52,500 nt of DNA from Cristatella mucedo (taxonomy: Eukaryota > Bryozoa > Phylactolaemata > Cristatellidae). The position numbers and the translations under genes were made by a program. Where the stretch lies: assembly GCA_009760855.2 (NCBI GenBank), contig WPIO01000042.1, forward strand, positions 3,062,501 through 3,115,000, read 5' to 3'. Position 1 is the stretch's first letter. Each line of letters opens with the position of its first letter. Below the pieces are notes generated by a model, which worked only from the letters and a program-made list of their open reading frames with translations, made no database searches and was not told the origin of the DNA. Of the stretch, positions 10,620 through 25,051 are shown in pieces.

Positions 10620-11470
10620 CGGAGTGGCTTATGTAAATTTAATGTATCTCCGCCTGCAACTCCACAAAGCCATAAAGACTATGTGGGTGTTACGCTTGAG
10701 AGTTCTGTATAGCGCACACACAGCCTAAGCGGCTTTCGGTACGCATTTGGTAGCCAACAGACTTCGTCTCACGCAACAAAGAGAAAGTGGGAAGCATAGC
10801 AGAGTCAGGAGAGCAGTTGAGGTAGTGATTAGCATGGAAGTATCAGCTCAGGACCGCTGAAAAGGATGAGCCATAGTCGGCAGTAGGAGAGTAGTTGTCG
10901 TTGCGTACGAATTGTGGAAGCGAGTTCCACAGTCTAGGACCTGCAGAGCTAAGGCTTCTGTCGCCAACGGTCTTTAAGCGGAGGAATGGAACAGCTAATT
11001 TATTGTCCACACAGGACCTGAGGGCGTGAACAGGCTGAAACAGGTTAAGCAGCAGTTCAGCTAGGTACGAAGGAGCCAAGCCGTGGCGGGCCTTGTGAGT
11101 CAGCGTAAGAACTTTGCTTTGTATCCTTTGCTCAACCGGCATCCATCCTAGCTCTTTTAGCAAAGGAGACACGTGCTCAAACCTCTGGGACTTGAAGACT
11201 AGCCTTGCAGCCATATTCATAATCAGCTGCAGTCGTCTAGTTGCTTTCTTTGGTAACTCAACCAAAAGGGAATTACAATAATCATGCCGAGATAGAACTA
11301 AGGAGCTAATTAAATTTTTTGCAAGCCACTGTGGAAGACAGCTCCTAATCTTGGGTGGGGATTGGATGTAATGGCTAGCTGTAGAAGGAATGAAGCTTTG
11401 TGAATGCAGCTTTTAAAATTGAGGCAGCTTTCGAAAACGACACCAAAATTTCAAGATTTTGGCCAGCCTC
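10620..11470 (-). mobile_element. LINE family B fragment B-3
   Basis: This minus-strand copy covers the C-terminal third of the reverse transcriptase protein and the 3' UTR. The longest open piece (10843-11265) reads MNMAARLVFKSQRFEHVSPL, ELGWMPVEQRIQSKVL, HGLAPSYLAEL and GPRLWNSLPQF, all matching the fuller copy at 40560-42870. The end at 10630-10680 carries the family's ACTCCACAAAGCCATAAAGA end. No catalytic block is present. Confidence 0.8.
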
Positions 11471-11872
11471 AGCGGTATATATTCCTCTCGATCGCAGATT
11501 GTGAGCAAGCATGCTGAATGGCGGTGAAAACGACATCCTTTGAGGAAACTTGTAAACGTCGCGCGGCCTTATTCAAAGAGGGCGCCTAGCGTACGAGCAT
11601 TCGACGGCGGCGGCCGCTGCCGCCGCCTCCGAACCGTGACGCCACAGAGTAGAGGAACGCATGCACCGCGAATGCGTTGAGGGTTCTCCTCCTGCAGAGC
11701 AGGAGGAGCACGGCTTTACTAGTGTCGAGCTTGAGGAATTTGGCCGACATCCAAGATCGAATGTTCGCGAAAGGCTGGCGTTCAAGTCACCGGTCGCTGC
11801 GCCAGGTTCTATCGGTACCAGTATTAGCTGCTTTAATGGCTATATTTTTATAGAAGAAGAAGAAGAAGAAGA
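11471..11872. other. GC-rich spacer with (GAA)n at its end
   Basis: No gene was recognised. CGG/CCG-rich sequence occurs around 11600-11640, and 11852-11872 is an uninterrupted (GAA)n tract that abuts the 3' end of SINE-1 on the minus strand, so it may be that SINE's tail. Confidence 0.45.
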
Positions 11873-12010
11873 GCTTTAAAGGTCATCGCCACCGCTTGCA
11901 GTTGGCAATGAAGGATCGCCCAAATGCACAGGATTCGAACCCCGCCCTCGGCCCTGAAGAGCGAGCACCTTACCTCCTGGGCTATCGCGGCCCTGATGGC
12001 GAGCGAAGCT
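11873..12010 (-). mobile_element. SINE-1 copy
   Basis: On the minus strand it shows an A-box region (GCCCAGGAGGTAAGGTGC), the B box GGTTCGAATCC, the GCCAACTGCAAGCGGTGGCG stem of the body, and an end at the (GAA)n tract. Confidence 0.7.
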
Positions 12011-12292
12011 GGGTAACGTCGGCGTAGCCGAGGCCACGAGGCCACGCGCGTCACATTTCGGAGAGACTCGCCGATAAATTGGAGAGCAGCAAAGGAGCGG
12101 GAGCGAAGTGCGGACCGCGACCTCGTCGGTGACCTCGTCGGTTACCGATCCACCGCATGAGAGTCGACCTCCTTACGAGACGAACCGGACGCGCGCGCGC
12201 GCGCGCAGCGCCTCGACAGCCCCGCGTCGACCGAAGCTCTCAATCGCTCGGGAGCGAGATATTTGGGTCGCAAGCGACGAAAGCAGCTGACC

Positions 12293-12342
12293 GTCGGAGG
12301 CTCCGCTCTGCGTCGGAGGCTCCGCTCTGCGTCGGAGGCTCC
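12293..12342. repeat. 19-bp tandem repeat, 2.6 copies
   Basis: GTCGGAGGCTCCGCTCTGC occurs at 12293-12311 and 12312-12330, followed by a partial copy at 12331-12342. Confidence 0.95.
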
Positions 12343-12611
12343 ACGAGCGGACCTCGCGGGCGCGAGGCCACCGTTCATCTGCTAGTCACTCTTACTCAGT
12401 TTTACTACTCACTTTTTGTGCTGCGAAGCGATGTAACCGCGTCCGAGCTGCGTAGCAGCAGCGCGAGGGCCAGCGACCGAACCGGCTTAGGGTAGACTGG
12501 GCTGCCGGCTGCCGGCCGCCGGCCGCCGCCCTGATTGGGCGGCTGGCGCGCTGCCAGAAGCGCGTCCGAGCGCGAGTCTCGTCCTGACCGCTCGCAGCCG
12601 GGGCGGCGGTG

Positions 12612-12859
12612 GCGACGGCTCCATACGCACGCACGCACACACGCGAGCTGGCCGAACCGCGGCCCCGCCCCCTCCGAGCGGCTCGACTCGCTCGACTCGC
12701 TCGGCGCTGCCTCGACGCGCGCCGCCGAAGCCGCTGCGACGGCTCCATACGCACGCACGCACACACGCGAGCTGGCCGAACCGCGGCCCCGCCCCCTCCG
12801 AGCGGCTCGACTCGCTCGACTCGCTCGGCGCTGCCTCGACGCGCGCCGCCGAAGCCGCT
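12612..12859. repeat. 124-bp perfect tandem duplication
   Basis: The block starting GCGACGGCTCCATACGCACG at 12612 recurs at 12736 with an offset of 124 bp and no visible difference across the copies. It includes an ACGCACGC run and a doubled GACTCGCTC. The identity implies a recent duplication or an assembly artefact. Confidence 0.9.
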
Positions 12860-13570
12860 GCCGCCGCCGCCAGTTTTGGCCGCGCTAGCAGCTCGCTCGT
12901 TGCTCCTCGCCGGAGGCTGCGAGGCGCGTGCGGTCGAGAGTCGGCTCGGCCTCCGCCAGGCGGCGCAGGTGCAGGTGCCCGAGCCCGAGCGGCCGGCACC
13001 GCCAGCCTCGCTGAGCGATTGACCTGGCAGTGACTGTCGCAATGACCTTTCACAGTGACCGTTGCGACCGTGTGCGCGGCCGCCACCTTACGACCTGACG
13101 ACGACGAACGCGGCCGCGCTGCTGGCGGCGCTCACGGCAGCGTTTGTCGGCGGGTAGCGTGCGAAAGGGCGGGTCGGCGCCCGCCGCCGCCGCCGCCCTC
13201 ACCGGGCGGCGTCCTTTCGATTGAAAGTGCGAGCTGGCTACTGCCGAGCTCTCTCACGCTGGCGCTGCAACAGCGAGCTGTCCGTCCTCGACAGCCGCCA
13301 GGTGGCGCATGCTTGGCTCGAACGACCGACCGATCGTGCTGTCCGCGAGCCCTCGACATGCCAGGCGCGCATCCCGCTCCACCGAACGACGACGACTCAC
13401 GCGGCAAAATTGCGCAGCAAGCAAGCGAGCCCAGCGGAAGGACTCGTTTCAAAACGGAAGTCACAGTCGTCTGCACCCCCGGATCTCGTTCGGTGGCGGC
13501 GTGACTTGGCGACCACTGGGCGGAGGGGGAGGGCGGAAGGAGAGGGGCGACGACGATCGCTGTGGACCGA

Positions 13571-13598
13571 GGCAGACGCTCCGTCGGGAGCGTCTGCC
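13571..13598. repeat. Perfect hairpin, 12-bp arms, 4-nt loop
   Basis: Arm GGCAGACGCTCC at 13571-13582, loop GTCG, and the exact inverse at 13587-13598. There is no T run after it and no gene end nearby, so it is not a bacterial-style terminator. Confidence 0.95.
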
Positions 13599-13676
13599 TT
13601 CTCTCGGCTGAAGGTTTCGCGCCGCCTATCCGCCGACGGCAGTCGCGAAAACGCCGTCGGGAGCAGACTCAGAGAA

Positions 13677-13718
13677 CGAATGGCCTCGCGGGCGGAGCTC
13701 TCCGAGCGAGGCCATTCG
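13677..13718. repeat. Perfect hairpin, 13-bp arms, 16-nt loop
   Basis: Arm CGAATGGCCTCGC at 13677-13689 and its exact inverse at 13706-13718, about 80 bp from the previous hairpin. Confidence 0.95.
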
Positions 13719-13908
13719 CGCGCTAGCTGCGAGGTAGGCGTACGCTAGGCCCGGCGCGACGAATGAACTCGACCGATCGAGCGCTAGTGGATTATCGAGC
13801 GGCGGCGGCGGATAAAAACCCTCGGGCATTCTGCGTCGCCGCCGAGCAGCGCGTAAAACCGCCACACTTTGCTTGGACCGCGCACAGTTGCCGAGTCTGG
13901 TCAGTGTT

Positions 13909-13939
13909 GTCTGTCTGTCAGTCAGTCAGTCAGTCAGTC
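13909..13939. repeat. (GTCA)n / (GTCT)n short tandem repeat
   Basis: A tetranucleotide run beginning with GTCT units and changing to GTCA units, about seven in all. Confidence 0.9.
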
Positions 13940-14354
13940 TGTTGCCGAGTCGGTCGCCGACTTCTGCGCTCCGACGACGACGCTCGACTGCGTTCAGTCG
14001 ACGCAGCCACTTCTGCGGCGGGAGAGAGAGGGGCGAAGGAGGAGAGCGCCGCCGCCGCAGCGTCAGAAGCGCCGCCGCGCGGCCGTAGTCGACGCGGGCT
14101 TGGACAGGCCGCAGACGCCGCTCGGCAGCAGCCGCCGCTCGAGCAGGCGGCAGCAGACGACGGGGGCTCGGCGGCTGAAGTCGAGTTTTCGCCGCTGATT
14201 TTCCGGCACAGACCGGCCGTCAATAGACGCCAGCGATCGGCGAGCCGAAAGCGCCCCGCTGCCGCCGCTGCGATCGCCGCTGCCGACGCTGCTGCCTGGA
14301 CTTCCACCGGGCCGAAGTCGCGTAGCACGATCGGCCGTCGGCAGATCGTCGGAG

Positions 14355-17933
<3,579 letters not shown>

Positions 17934-18285
17934 GGACGACAAGGGCCGGTCTCGGTCGCTCCAACTGCCCAGCGGCAACTCTGGACACCGCCGGGTGGCG
18001 AAACGACCTTCCGGCAACCGGCTCGAGCCGGATGCGGCTGTTCCGCCGCCCCACCCATCGACCGCAGTCGTCCACGCTCACGCAGCCAGCCAGCGCGGCC
18101 GGCTGGATACGCGACGGACGCACGCCGCAGGCAGCGGCACGGACACGCAGCTCCAGGGTGAGCGCGCGGGAGGGGGGCGGGACGGGGGGGAGGTACGCGA
18201 GGCCGAAGCTGCAGCTGCTGCAGCTGTGGGCGGCGGCTTCCGCTGTGCGACGCTGCGTCGCCCGCGTCGGAGAACGGGCTCCCCA

Positions 18286-18381
18286 CGAGGGGCTGCATGC
18301 GGCGAGCGGCCCGCCCGCTGGGCCAAGAGTGACGCGAGGGGCTGCATGCGGCGAGCGGCCCGCCCGCTGGGCCAAGTGTGG
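18286..18381. repeat. 49-bp tandem duplication
   Basis: The block starting CGAGGGGCTGCATGCGGCGA at 18286 recurs at 18335 with an offset of 49 bp; the copies differ near the end (AAGAGTGACG against AAGTGTGGCG). Confidence 0.95.
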
Positions 18382-18485
18382 CGCCTCGCCCCGTGCAGCG
18401 GCCGTGGCGGCCCCCCACTGTTCGCGCAGCTGGCGGGCGACCAGCGCTCGTCAGGCAGCAGCCGGCAGCGAGCCGAAGCGGGATT

Positions 18486-18518
18486 CGCCGCCAGCCGCGG
18501 CGTTCGCGGCTGGCGGCG
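18486..18518. repeat. Perfect hairpin, 14-bp arms, 5-nt loop
   Basis: CGCCGCCAGCCGCG at 18486-18499, loop GCGTT, exact inverse at 18505-18518. Confidence 0.95.
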
Positions 18519-18766
18519 GCGCACGTGCTGCCTGCCGCAGACTCGTAAGTCGGCCGCACGAGCGGTCTCGCGCGCCCGACCGCAGCGCCAGGCGGTCGCG
18601 AAGCGTCATCTTGGCGCCACGGCCGCAGACTGGGAGCTCACGTTCGGCCAGCGGAGCGTCAGCGTCGGTCATCGAGTCAACGCGCGGCTGCAATATGCTG
18701 TCAGCACAGAAGACGTAAATCTAGTCCAAAGCGCGCTCTGTACGCTCAGCGCGTTTATTTATTGCC

Positions 18767-18772
18767 AATAAA
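18767..18772 (+). terminator. AATAAA polyA-signal candidate
   Basis: This is a canonical hexamer with TTATTTATTG just before it, about 830 bp after the proposed stop of the DUF4430-like gene on the same strand. It could end that transcript, but nothing else ties it to the gene. Confidence 0.3.
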
Positions 18773-19175
18773 TTGTCGCTTCTCCGCTCGCTTGGTGTGA
18801 TAGCAGAGCTACCAGGGCTACGGCTGCGACTCTTAAACACGACATGGTTGCCAGTAAACGTACGTCTACCACCCGCAGGCGGCCTTTCCTCGCACTTGGG
18901 AGTTCGCCTTTTGCTAGAAGGCGCGCGGTTTGTAGCTGAAGGCTAGGCCTATTGGGTCATGCCGCCGCCGCTGGCGATCGAGCCAGTTCGCTTTCCACCG
19001 GACTCATTCCTGCTTCGCGAAATCTAGGTGTCCGTCCATCAAGAACCGCTTGTCCGCCCACCATCGCTACTTTCCTATGCCATCGGATGAAACTCGGGCG
19101 CACGTTCTCGACACAGACTCATCTGCCGAACGGCCCCCCCCCCGGCGCGGATTCCGCCAGCGAACTCTGGGGAAC

Positions 19176-19176
19176 A

Positions 19177-19236
<60 letters not shown>

Positions 19237-19298
19237 ATGTATATATATATATATATATATGTATGTATATATATATATATATATATGTTTATATATAA
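19176..19298. repeat. (TA)n(TG)n(TA)n compound microsatellite
   Basis: TA units, then TG units from about 19199, then TA units interrupted by TGTATG. The array adjoins the 3' end of a minus-strand SINE-2 copy, so it probably grew from that SINE's tail. Confidence 0.9.
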
Positions 19299-19400
19299 TT
19301 AATTCATTTGTATAGTACCCCAAGAGAACTTGTTCTCTATTCAGGCCTTTCACATATGGGGCCACGGGGCTCGAGCCCGCCACTATTGAATGAATGCACG
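19298..19400 (-). mobile_element. SINE-2 copy
   Basis: On the minus strand the B-box-like GGGCTCGAGCCCCGTGG is followed by AAAGGCCTGAATAGAGAACA and TTCTCTTGGGGTACTATACA, an A-like tail hairpin. The A-box half is degraded. Confidence 0.65.
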
Positions 19401-20950
19401 AAAGAGGACGTCCTCGAGCTTCCGATATCTAAAGGGGTTGCAAGACGGCATTTTAAAGTGCATAGAGCGGTACGGAAATCGGAGGCATTTTTTTCGTCAC
19501 TGCCGCTTCTTTCAAAGCTTGGTTCAAAGCCGACGCCAATGTGCAGTGACTGTTCCATAGAGCACCAGCATGGCCGCGAAGGCAGCGGCGCCAGCGGCGA
19601 TGCGCCTCTTCATTACTTTCCCTCTCCCTTGCGATTTCAAGCCTTTCTTCTCACTTAACATTTGAGAAGTTTTGCAAAATTTGCATGCTAATTTATCTAC
19701 GAACGAAAATCGCGAGGGTCTTGCAGGCGACCGTAACGGCTGCTGGCCGGCACTCCGCCATAGGCTACGTTTCCGTCGTGCTCTGTAATATTATTGCAAA
19801 AATACGTATTCAATAAATCTTGTATTTTCATAAAGAAAATTTATTTTGCGTACATTATTGTGTTGGGTCTCCTCGATGCGTAAGAGAGTCGTGGCTTCAA
19901 TAAACGAGCTTTACGCCGGGCAGCGCACGCGGGCCGATCAATTGGAAGCCGCCACGCGTCTTGATTTGTCAGCCGCGGCTCAGACGCATCGACTTGGAAT
20001 TAGGCGCTGCCGCCTTCTTTTTCGCTTGCAACTAATGGCTTGATACAGATCGGCGATTACTGACATTAAGGAAATTGCCTACGCCGGCCGCGATCTCGGC
20101 CCGGGTACGCAGTGGGGAGCTAATGCCGCCAGGGTCGAAAAGTTTGCAAAGCGCCCACCGACGACTGCTTAACGCGTCGTCTCCGGTGGCCCGCGCGCGC
20201 TGCCCGCTTGCTCACGCGGAACTGCTAACGTGGGAAGACGCGAGGCGGCGGCGGCTAATTCGGCGTCGGCCCCCGGAGAAAACGCGGAGCAGGTGATGCG
20301 GTAGGCTGATCGGCTCGCTCGGACGCTCGCGGAAATTTGTAATTTCGAGCCGGCACCTCGCTGCAGCCCGGTCTGTCTCCGCAGCTGCTGCTGCTGCCGC
20401 CGCCGCCTGAGCCTGGCCAGCGTCCATTGCCCTCGTTGCTGCCGCTGCTGCTGCTGCCGCTGTACGTCTTTCTCTGCGTACTGAGCAGCGACCGAGTTGC
20501 GCCGCCGCCGCCGCCGCCGCCGCCGCTGTAGCGAGCGGCGCGGCGGAGGTCGTGAGACGGGTTGCCGGCCGATGCGTCGCCGTGCGAGCGCCGCCGCCGG
20601 CTTCCGCTCCCAGGCGAGAACCCGCCGGCGCGTGCGTGCTTCCGGTCCTACTCTGAGACGGGCGCTCGCTGCGTCGCACCGAACGTGGAATAGCTCCTAG
20701 CGGCAGATTAACGCGGACGGTCCTTAAACTGCGCCGTCGAGCGAGACTGCTGCTTTCGGCATCGCTGCAGCGACGGGCGTACGTTAAAATGGCGCGCGGT
20801 GCGCTCCGGACTGGCTTGGCCGGCTTGGCGACTCGCCGCGCTCGACCACGCAACGTCATGTACGTGCGGAAAAATGGATTCCTGACTTTTTCGTAAAATA
20901 CGTAGCGTACTTCGGGAAAGCACGCCGCACTGGTTTGGTTCAGGGGCAAG
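19401..20950. other. Unassigned region with CCG/CTG runs
   Basis: No gene was supported. Positions 19790-19860 are AT-rich with AATAAA hexamers. From about 20170 the sequence is CpG-rich, with CTG/CCG triplet runs near 20380-20410, 20437-20462 and 20500-20528. The long alanine-rich frame on the minus strand (20212-20949) is explained by these triplets. Confidence 0.4.
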
Positions 20951-20954
20951 GCAG

Positions 20955-21035
20955 GTGCTCACCTCTAGCGACCGAGGACGTGGCCTTGAGCCCTGCGGCA
21001 TATAAAAAGCGTCTGAATAGATAAGTGACATCTTT
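20955..21035 (+). mobile_element. SINE-2 copy
   Basis: GGTGCTCACCTCTAGCGACC and GGCCTTGAGCCCTGCGGCAT (B-box half) are followed by AAAAGCGTCTGAATAGATAA, the start of the tail hairpin; the right half of the hairpin is lost. Confidence 0.6.
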
Positions 21036-21488
21036 TTTAAGTACGGACAGGTGCGCGCGCCTGCGCTGGCTCAGCGCCAGCTTAGCGTTTCGCCGACGTG
21101 GCGCTCTCGCCGCCTGCGACCGACGAGACTAGAAGCGGTCGCTCGCGCGCAGGCCGTCGGCTCCGCCGAATCGGCCCACATTCCCAACCGCTGACTACGA
21201 TACGCGCGCTGGCCCTGGCGGTAGCGGCGGTGGCGGGCTAACGACCACCCAGCCGGCTTGCTGACGTCACGGTTGGTTCGCGCATCGCCGCTAGCCCGCA
21301 TGCTCCAGGTCCACCTGCGACTTTACCAACCGTAAAGGCGCATCTCGGCGGGTGGGCTCTACGTCTACGCACGGAAACACGTTCGCCGACTGGTTCGGAT
21401 CACCGGACTGACCAGCGCCGCAGCGCCACACCGTATACGCAATACGTACCCTCCCCCCACCCCGCCCGCCTACGACCGACCAGAGTCC

Positions 21489-21518
21489 CGAGCGCGGCGC
21501 CGCTTGGCGCCGCGCTCG
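21489..21518. repeat. Perfect hairpin, 13-bp arms, 4-nt loop
   Basis: CGAGCGCGGCGCC at 21489-21501, loop GCTT, exact inverse at 21506-21518. Confidence 0.95.
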
Positions 21519-21653
21519 GCGGCGTTCGCTGCCCGCTGTAGCGCGGAGTAAGCAGTCGACCGGCCGCGCTAGACCGGCCCGTCCACCGCTCTCACTACGG
21601 CTCATCCAGCAGGCCGCCGCCGCCCCCCCCCCGGAAGTGCAGAGCAACGGTCC

Positions 21654-21717
21654 TGTCGCCGCCGCCGCCTCCGCCGCCTCCGCCGCCTCCGCCGCCTCCG
21701 CCGCCGCCGCCGCCGCC
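21654..21717. repeat. (CCGCCT)n / (CCG)n repeat
   Basis: CCG triplets, four CCT-interrupted hexamers, then pure CCG, with no coding context. Confidence 0.9.
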
Positions 21718-21745
21718 GTGACTAGCCTGACGACTAGCCTACCGT

Positions 21746-21806
21746 GCGCTTACGACGAGCTTACGATGCGCTTACGACGAGCTTGCGATGCGCTTACGAC
21801 GAGCTA
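21746..21806. repeat. 22-bp tandem repeat, about 2.8 copies
   Basis: The unit beginning GCGCTTACGACGAGCTTACG starts at 21746, 21768 and 21790; the second has TTGCGAT and the third decays at GAGCTAGCT. Confidence 0.9.
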
Positions 21807-22049
21807 GCTCGCCACTCGAGTGCACGATCTGCCGATCTGCCGTCGACGCGTCGAGCGCTCCACGGCACAACTCGCTCGCATTTGGCTCATCCATCTGAGG
21901 CGCAGATCTTAATCGCTGCGAACCTCTTCTCCAGAAGATGATTAGGTGTTGCTAGCTGCAGCGCAGTGAAAGCGGTTATAACTGGCGACTTGCCAGTCTC
22001 GCGGCGAGCTAGCTAGCTCCTCTGGCTACCGCGACTAGCTCGCCTGCAG

Positions 22050-22098
22050 CGGGGCGGGGCGGGGCGGGGCGGGACTGGACGGGACGGGACGGGAGCGC
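22050..22098. repeat. (GGGGC)n and (GGGAC)n, G-quadruplex-capable
   Basis: Four runs of GGGG separated by single C at 22051-22070, then GGGAC units to about 22094. The spacing fits a stable G-quadruplex on the plus strand. Confidence 0.9.
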
Positions 22099-22544
22099 TC
22101 GCGACGAAAATCCAGCGCTACGCTTGTCCGACAACGGAAGTGACGAGCTGAGCTTGATGCGTCGCCCAGAGGCTCTAGCTTTACGATCTCCTCGAGAAAC
22201 CCGAAGGCCAATCGCAAATATTTGGCGCGCTAATTGATGAGAGTGAGTGCGTTCGCGAGTGCCCGAGCGTGCGCATGAGGGCGCGAGAGAGAGAGTGGGA
22301 AAGAGGAAATAGAGAGAGAGACAGACAGACAGAGACAGACCAGACAGACGGACAGAAGACGGAAGAAATAAAAAGAGAGAGAAAGAGAGTGAAAGAGAGG
22401 GACACGGAGAGAAGCGATAGAGTCAGACGGATGGAGGTACTAAGGGTGAACATGTTCTTCGCCTGCATTTATGCAGTCGCTCATCTTTCTTTTTAAAGCT
22501 GTCCATTGTCATCGCTGACTTCGTCGCAGCTCACTTCAGCAGCA

Positions 22545-22612
22545 CCTAGCCCTAGAAAGAGATAAAGTTAGCTGAGGATGCTATACATACGCATAATAAT
22601 TATTATTATTTG
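22545..22612 (+). mobile_element. Solo 3' tail of LINE family A, diverged
   Basis: CCTAGAAAGAGATAAAGTTA, GCTGAGGATGCTATAC and an ATT-type run match the A tail with changes in both arms. Confidence 0.55.
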
Positions 22613-23023
22613 TTGCTGTTATCCAACAGCAAATAATGTCTCGTTTCTGCTGCCAGACTTTGAGTGAGATTCTGAAAGATGTCCGACGCCAGCGCGCCAT
22701 CTTGTCTCGCAGCGGAGCCACTGACGGATTATTGCGCGGAGGCGAAGCACTCTACGCGACGCTGATCTACCGCCTCACCTAAGCTGTCCTAGTCGGCGAG
22801 TAAGTTATCGAGATACGAGCGTGAAAAATTCTCCCTTGGGCTGCAGCTAGATTTAAAGTGTGTGCACTGCCTCGGGGCACTGGTTACCGCGCCCCGCTTG
22901 GCGTCATTCCTTTCCGAAATCCTAAGGAAAATTTTCCCGCGAATAATTTCGGCTTGAATGCTGCTAAAAGTGGGAGAGGCCAAACGTGCGACTCGTTAAT
23001 TTTCGCCATGCAGCAACGGTCGC

Positions 23024-23080
23024 CCATGCAACGACGACGCTCGCCCACCCGGTCGGCGGGCGAGCGTCGTCGTTGCATGG
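23024..23080. repeat. Perfect hairpin, 23-bp arms, 11-nt loop
   Basis: The left arm 23024-23046 begins CCATGCAACGACGACG and the exact inverse fills 23058-23080. It is the longest perfect inverted repeat seen in the window. Confidence 0.95.
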
Positions 23081-23145
23081 ACGCCCGTGAAAATCTGGGC
23101 GGAGCATGGAGCAGACGCAGCCGCCAACAGCGGCTGCTTCATCTC

Positions 23146-23180
23146 ATCCAGCGCTCATCCAGCGCTCACCCAGCGCTCAT
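23146..23180. repeat. 11-bp tandem repeat, three copies
   Basis: ATCCAGCGCTC occurs twice followed by ACCCAGCGCTC and a partial ATCC. Confidence 0.9.
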
Positions 23181-23610
23181 CCTATAGTGGCGGCTGCACC
23201 GGGATTCCTGTTCTCAAATAAATTCGTGACGCCAATGGTTGTCGTTCTTTATCTTAGTATTTAAAGTGATAAATGATAGTGCTGAGTGATGAAGGGATAA
23301 AGCGCTGCTACCGCGCTGCGATCTCTGTCGGCGCTGGCCGCAGCTAGCCCGTCTGCTCTGAGAGCCAGATGCCTCTCAGCGCAGGTTGCCACCCCGCGGC
23401 CGGTGCTGACGAACGATTTGACATTGCTGAAACGGTTAAATCAGAAAAAGCTTTCTTTTTTAAGACTGCAAGCACCGAACAGCATCACTATTTTTAAGAC
23501 TTGCTAACGTAATCCAGCGAACGTTTTAAAAATGCCTGACACTAACGCCTCTCGCGCTCTGCCTGAGGTAGCCGGTCACGTGAGGAGACCGAGGCACGGG
23601 CAGGTAGATT

Positions 23611-23812
<202 letters not shown>

Positions 23813-25022
23813 CTCACTCCCCCTTTTGCAACTCCAAAAAACCCCAAAGACGTGTGTAATACGCAGGAGAGTTTTGTATAGCGCACTCACAGCCAAGCGG
23901 CTTTCGGTATGCATTAGGTAGCCAACAGACTTCGTCTCACGCAAGAAAGTGAAAGTGGGTAGCAAAGCAGAGTCAGGAGAGCAGTTGAGGTAGTGAGTAG
24001 CGTAGAAGTAGCAGCTCATGACCGCTGGAAAGGATGTGCTATAGTCGGCAGCAGGGGAGTAATTGTCGTTGCATAAGAACCGTGAAAGCGAATTCCACAG
24101 TCTAGGACCTACAGAGCTAAAGCTTCTGTCGCCAACGGTCTTTAAGCGGAGGAATGGAACAGCTAATGTATTGTCCCCACAGGACCTGAGGGTGCGAACA
24201 GGCTGAAACTGGTGCAGCAGCTCAGCTAGGTTCGAAGAAGCCAAGCCGTGGCAGGGCCTTGTGGGTCAGCGTAAGAACTTTGCTCTGTATCCGTTGATCA
24301 ACCGGCATCCATCCTAGCTATTTTAGCAAAGGAGACACGCGGTCATAGCTCGGGAATTTTGAAGCATGCCTTGCAGCCATATTTATAGCCATCTATAGTG
24401 GCCTTATGGCTTTCTTTGGTAGCCCAGCCAAAAGGGAATTACATCAATCTAGCCGTGACACACTAAGGAGCTAGTTAAATTGTTTGCAAGCCACCGTGGA
24501 AGACAGTTCCTAATTGTATATAGGGATAGGACGCGATGGCTAGGTGTAGAATCAGTCTCCTGAACGAAACTTTTAAAATTTAGGCAGTTGTCGATGAGGA
24601 CATCTAAATTCCGACCAAGTGGTGATGGTCGCACAACAGCATCACCTGTTTGAAGAGCAAAGCCTTCTAATCCAGCCACACGCTTAGGGTGTCCCATGAG
24701 CAGGAGCTCGGCTGTATCGTCATTTAGTTTTAAGAAATTATCCGACATCCAGGATTGAATGTCGGCAAGGCAAGCATTCAGTTTATCAGTTGCTGCAGCA
24801 GATGCCGACGGTTTGAATTACAAATACAGCTGAGTATCGTCAGCATAAAAGTGATATCCTATTCCATGGGCCTTAATCAAATTTCCCAGAGGTTGAGTAG
24901 AAATAGAGATCAGCAAGGGACCGAGTACAGACCCTTGAGGCACTCTACAAGTAACTGGTCTGGTGGATGAGACCTGACCCCAACAAGACACGGATTGAAC
25001 ACGATCAGACAAGTACGATTTA

Positions 25023-25051
25023 ATAATATTAATAATAATAATAATGCACTT
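25023..25051 (-). mobile_element. 29-nt LINE A tail micro-insertion with target duplication
   Basis: ATAATATTAATAATAATAAT plus ATGCACTT, the last bases of an A tail, lies between two GATTTA copies (25017-25022, 25052-25057) in family B sequence. Removing it and one copy restores the B reading frame sequence ACGATTTAAACCACG. Confidence 0.75.

Larger units (their letters stand above)
12011..14354. promoter_or_regulatory. CpG-rich block upstream of the DUF4430-like gene
   Basis: CpG is not depleted over more than 2 kb before the start codon at 14355, and the block includes (CG)n at 12190-12207 and CCG runs near 13175-13195. It could hold the promoter and 5' leader. I see no clear TATA box or paired splice sites for a leader exon. 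The many open frames on both strands are explained by the scarcity of AT-rich stops. It carries the tandem duplications and perfect hairpins listed separately. Confidence 0.35.
17934..19175. other. Downstream GC-rich region, possible 3' UTR
   Basis: The sequence after the stop codon of the DUF4430-like gene stays GC-rich to about 18700. An acceptor-like CATCGACCGCAG at 18067 and a donor-like CAGG|GTGAGC at 18157 could bound a 90-bp exon, but no frame in it resembles a known protein. An ACTC|GTAAGT donor-like site is at about 18543. Nothing else was recognised. Confidence 0.3.
21036..22540. other. CpG-rich region with simple repeats, no gene supported
   Basis: Open frames here are short and compositionally explained. 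The region holds a perfect hairpin, triplet, 22-bp and G-rich repeats (listed), and a purine-rich strand at about 22275-22430 (GAGA with GACA units). No splice-consistent exon was recognised. Confidence 0.4.
22613..23610. other. Unassigned stretch, no gene supported
   Basis: Mixed composition. It holds the 23-bp-arm hairpin and an 11-bp repeat listed separately. Frames around 22858-23187 are open but match nothing and include the palindrome. Confidence 0.4.

Noticed and set aside
12392-13086. Long arginine- and alanine-rich frames on both strands upstream of the DUF4430-like gene
   Set aside because: They overlap each other and the 124-bp duplication in all frames, as expected of CpG-rich non-coding DNA.
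13571-13598. Hairpin read as an intrinsic terminator
   Set aside because: No T run, no upstream gene end, and the genome is eukaryotic.
20212-20949. 245-codon alanine- and arginine-rich frame on the minus strand
   Set aside because: Alanine runs come from CCG/CTG triplets and the GC-rich DNA lacks stops; no motif or splice evidence.
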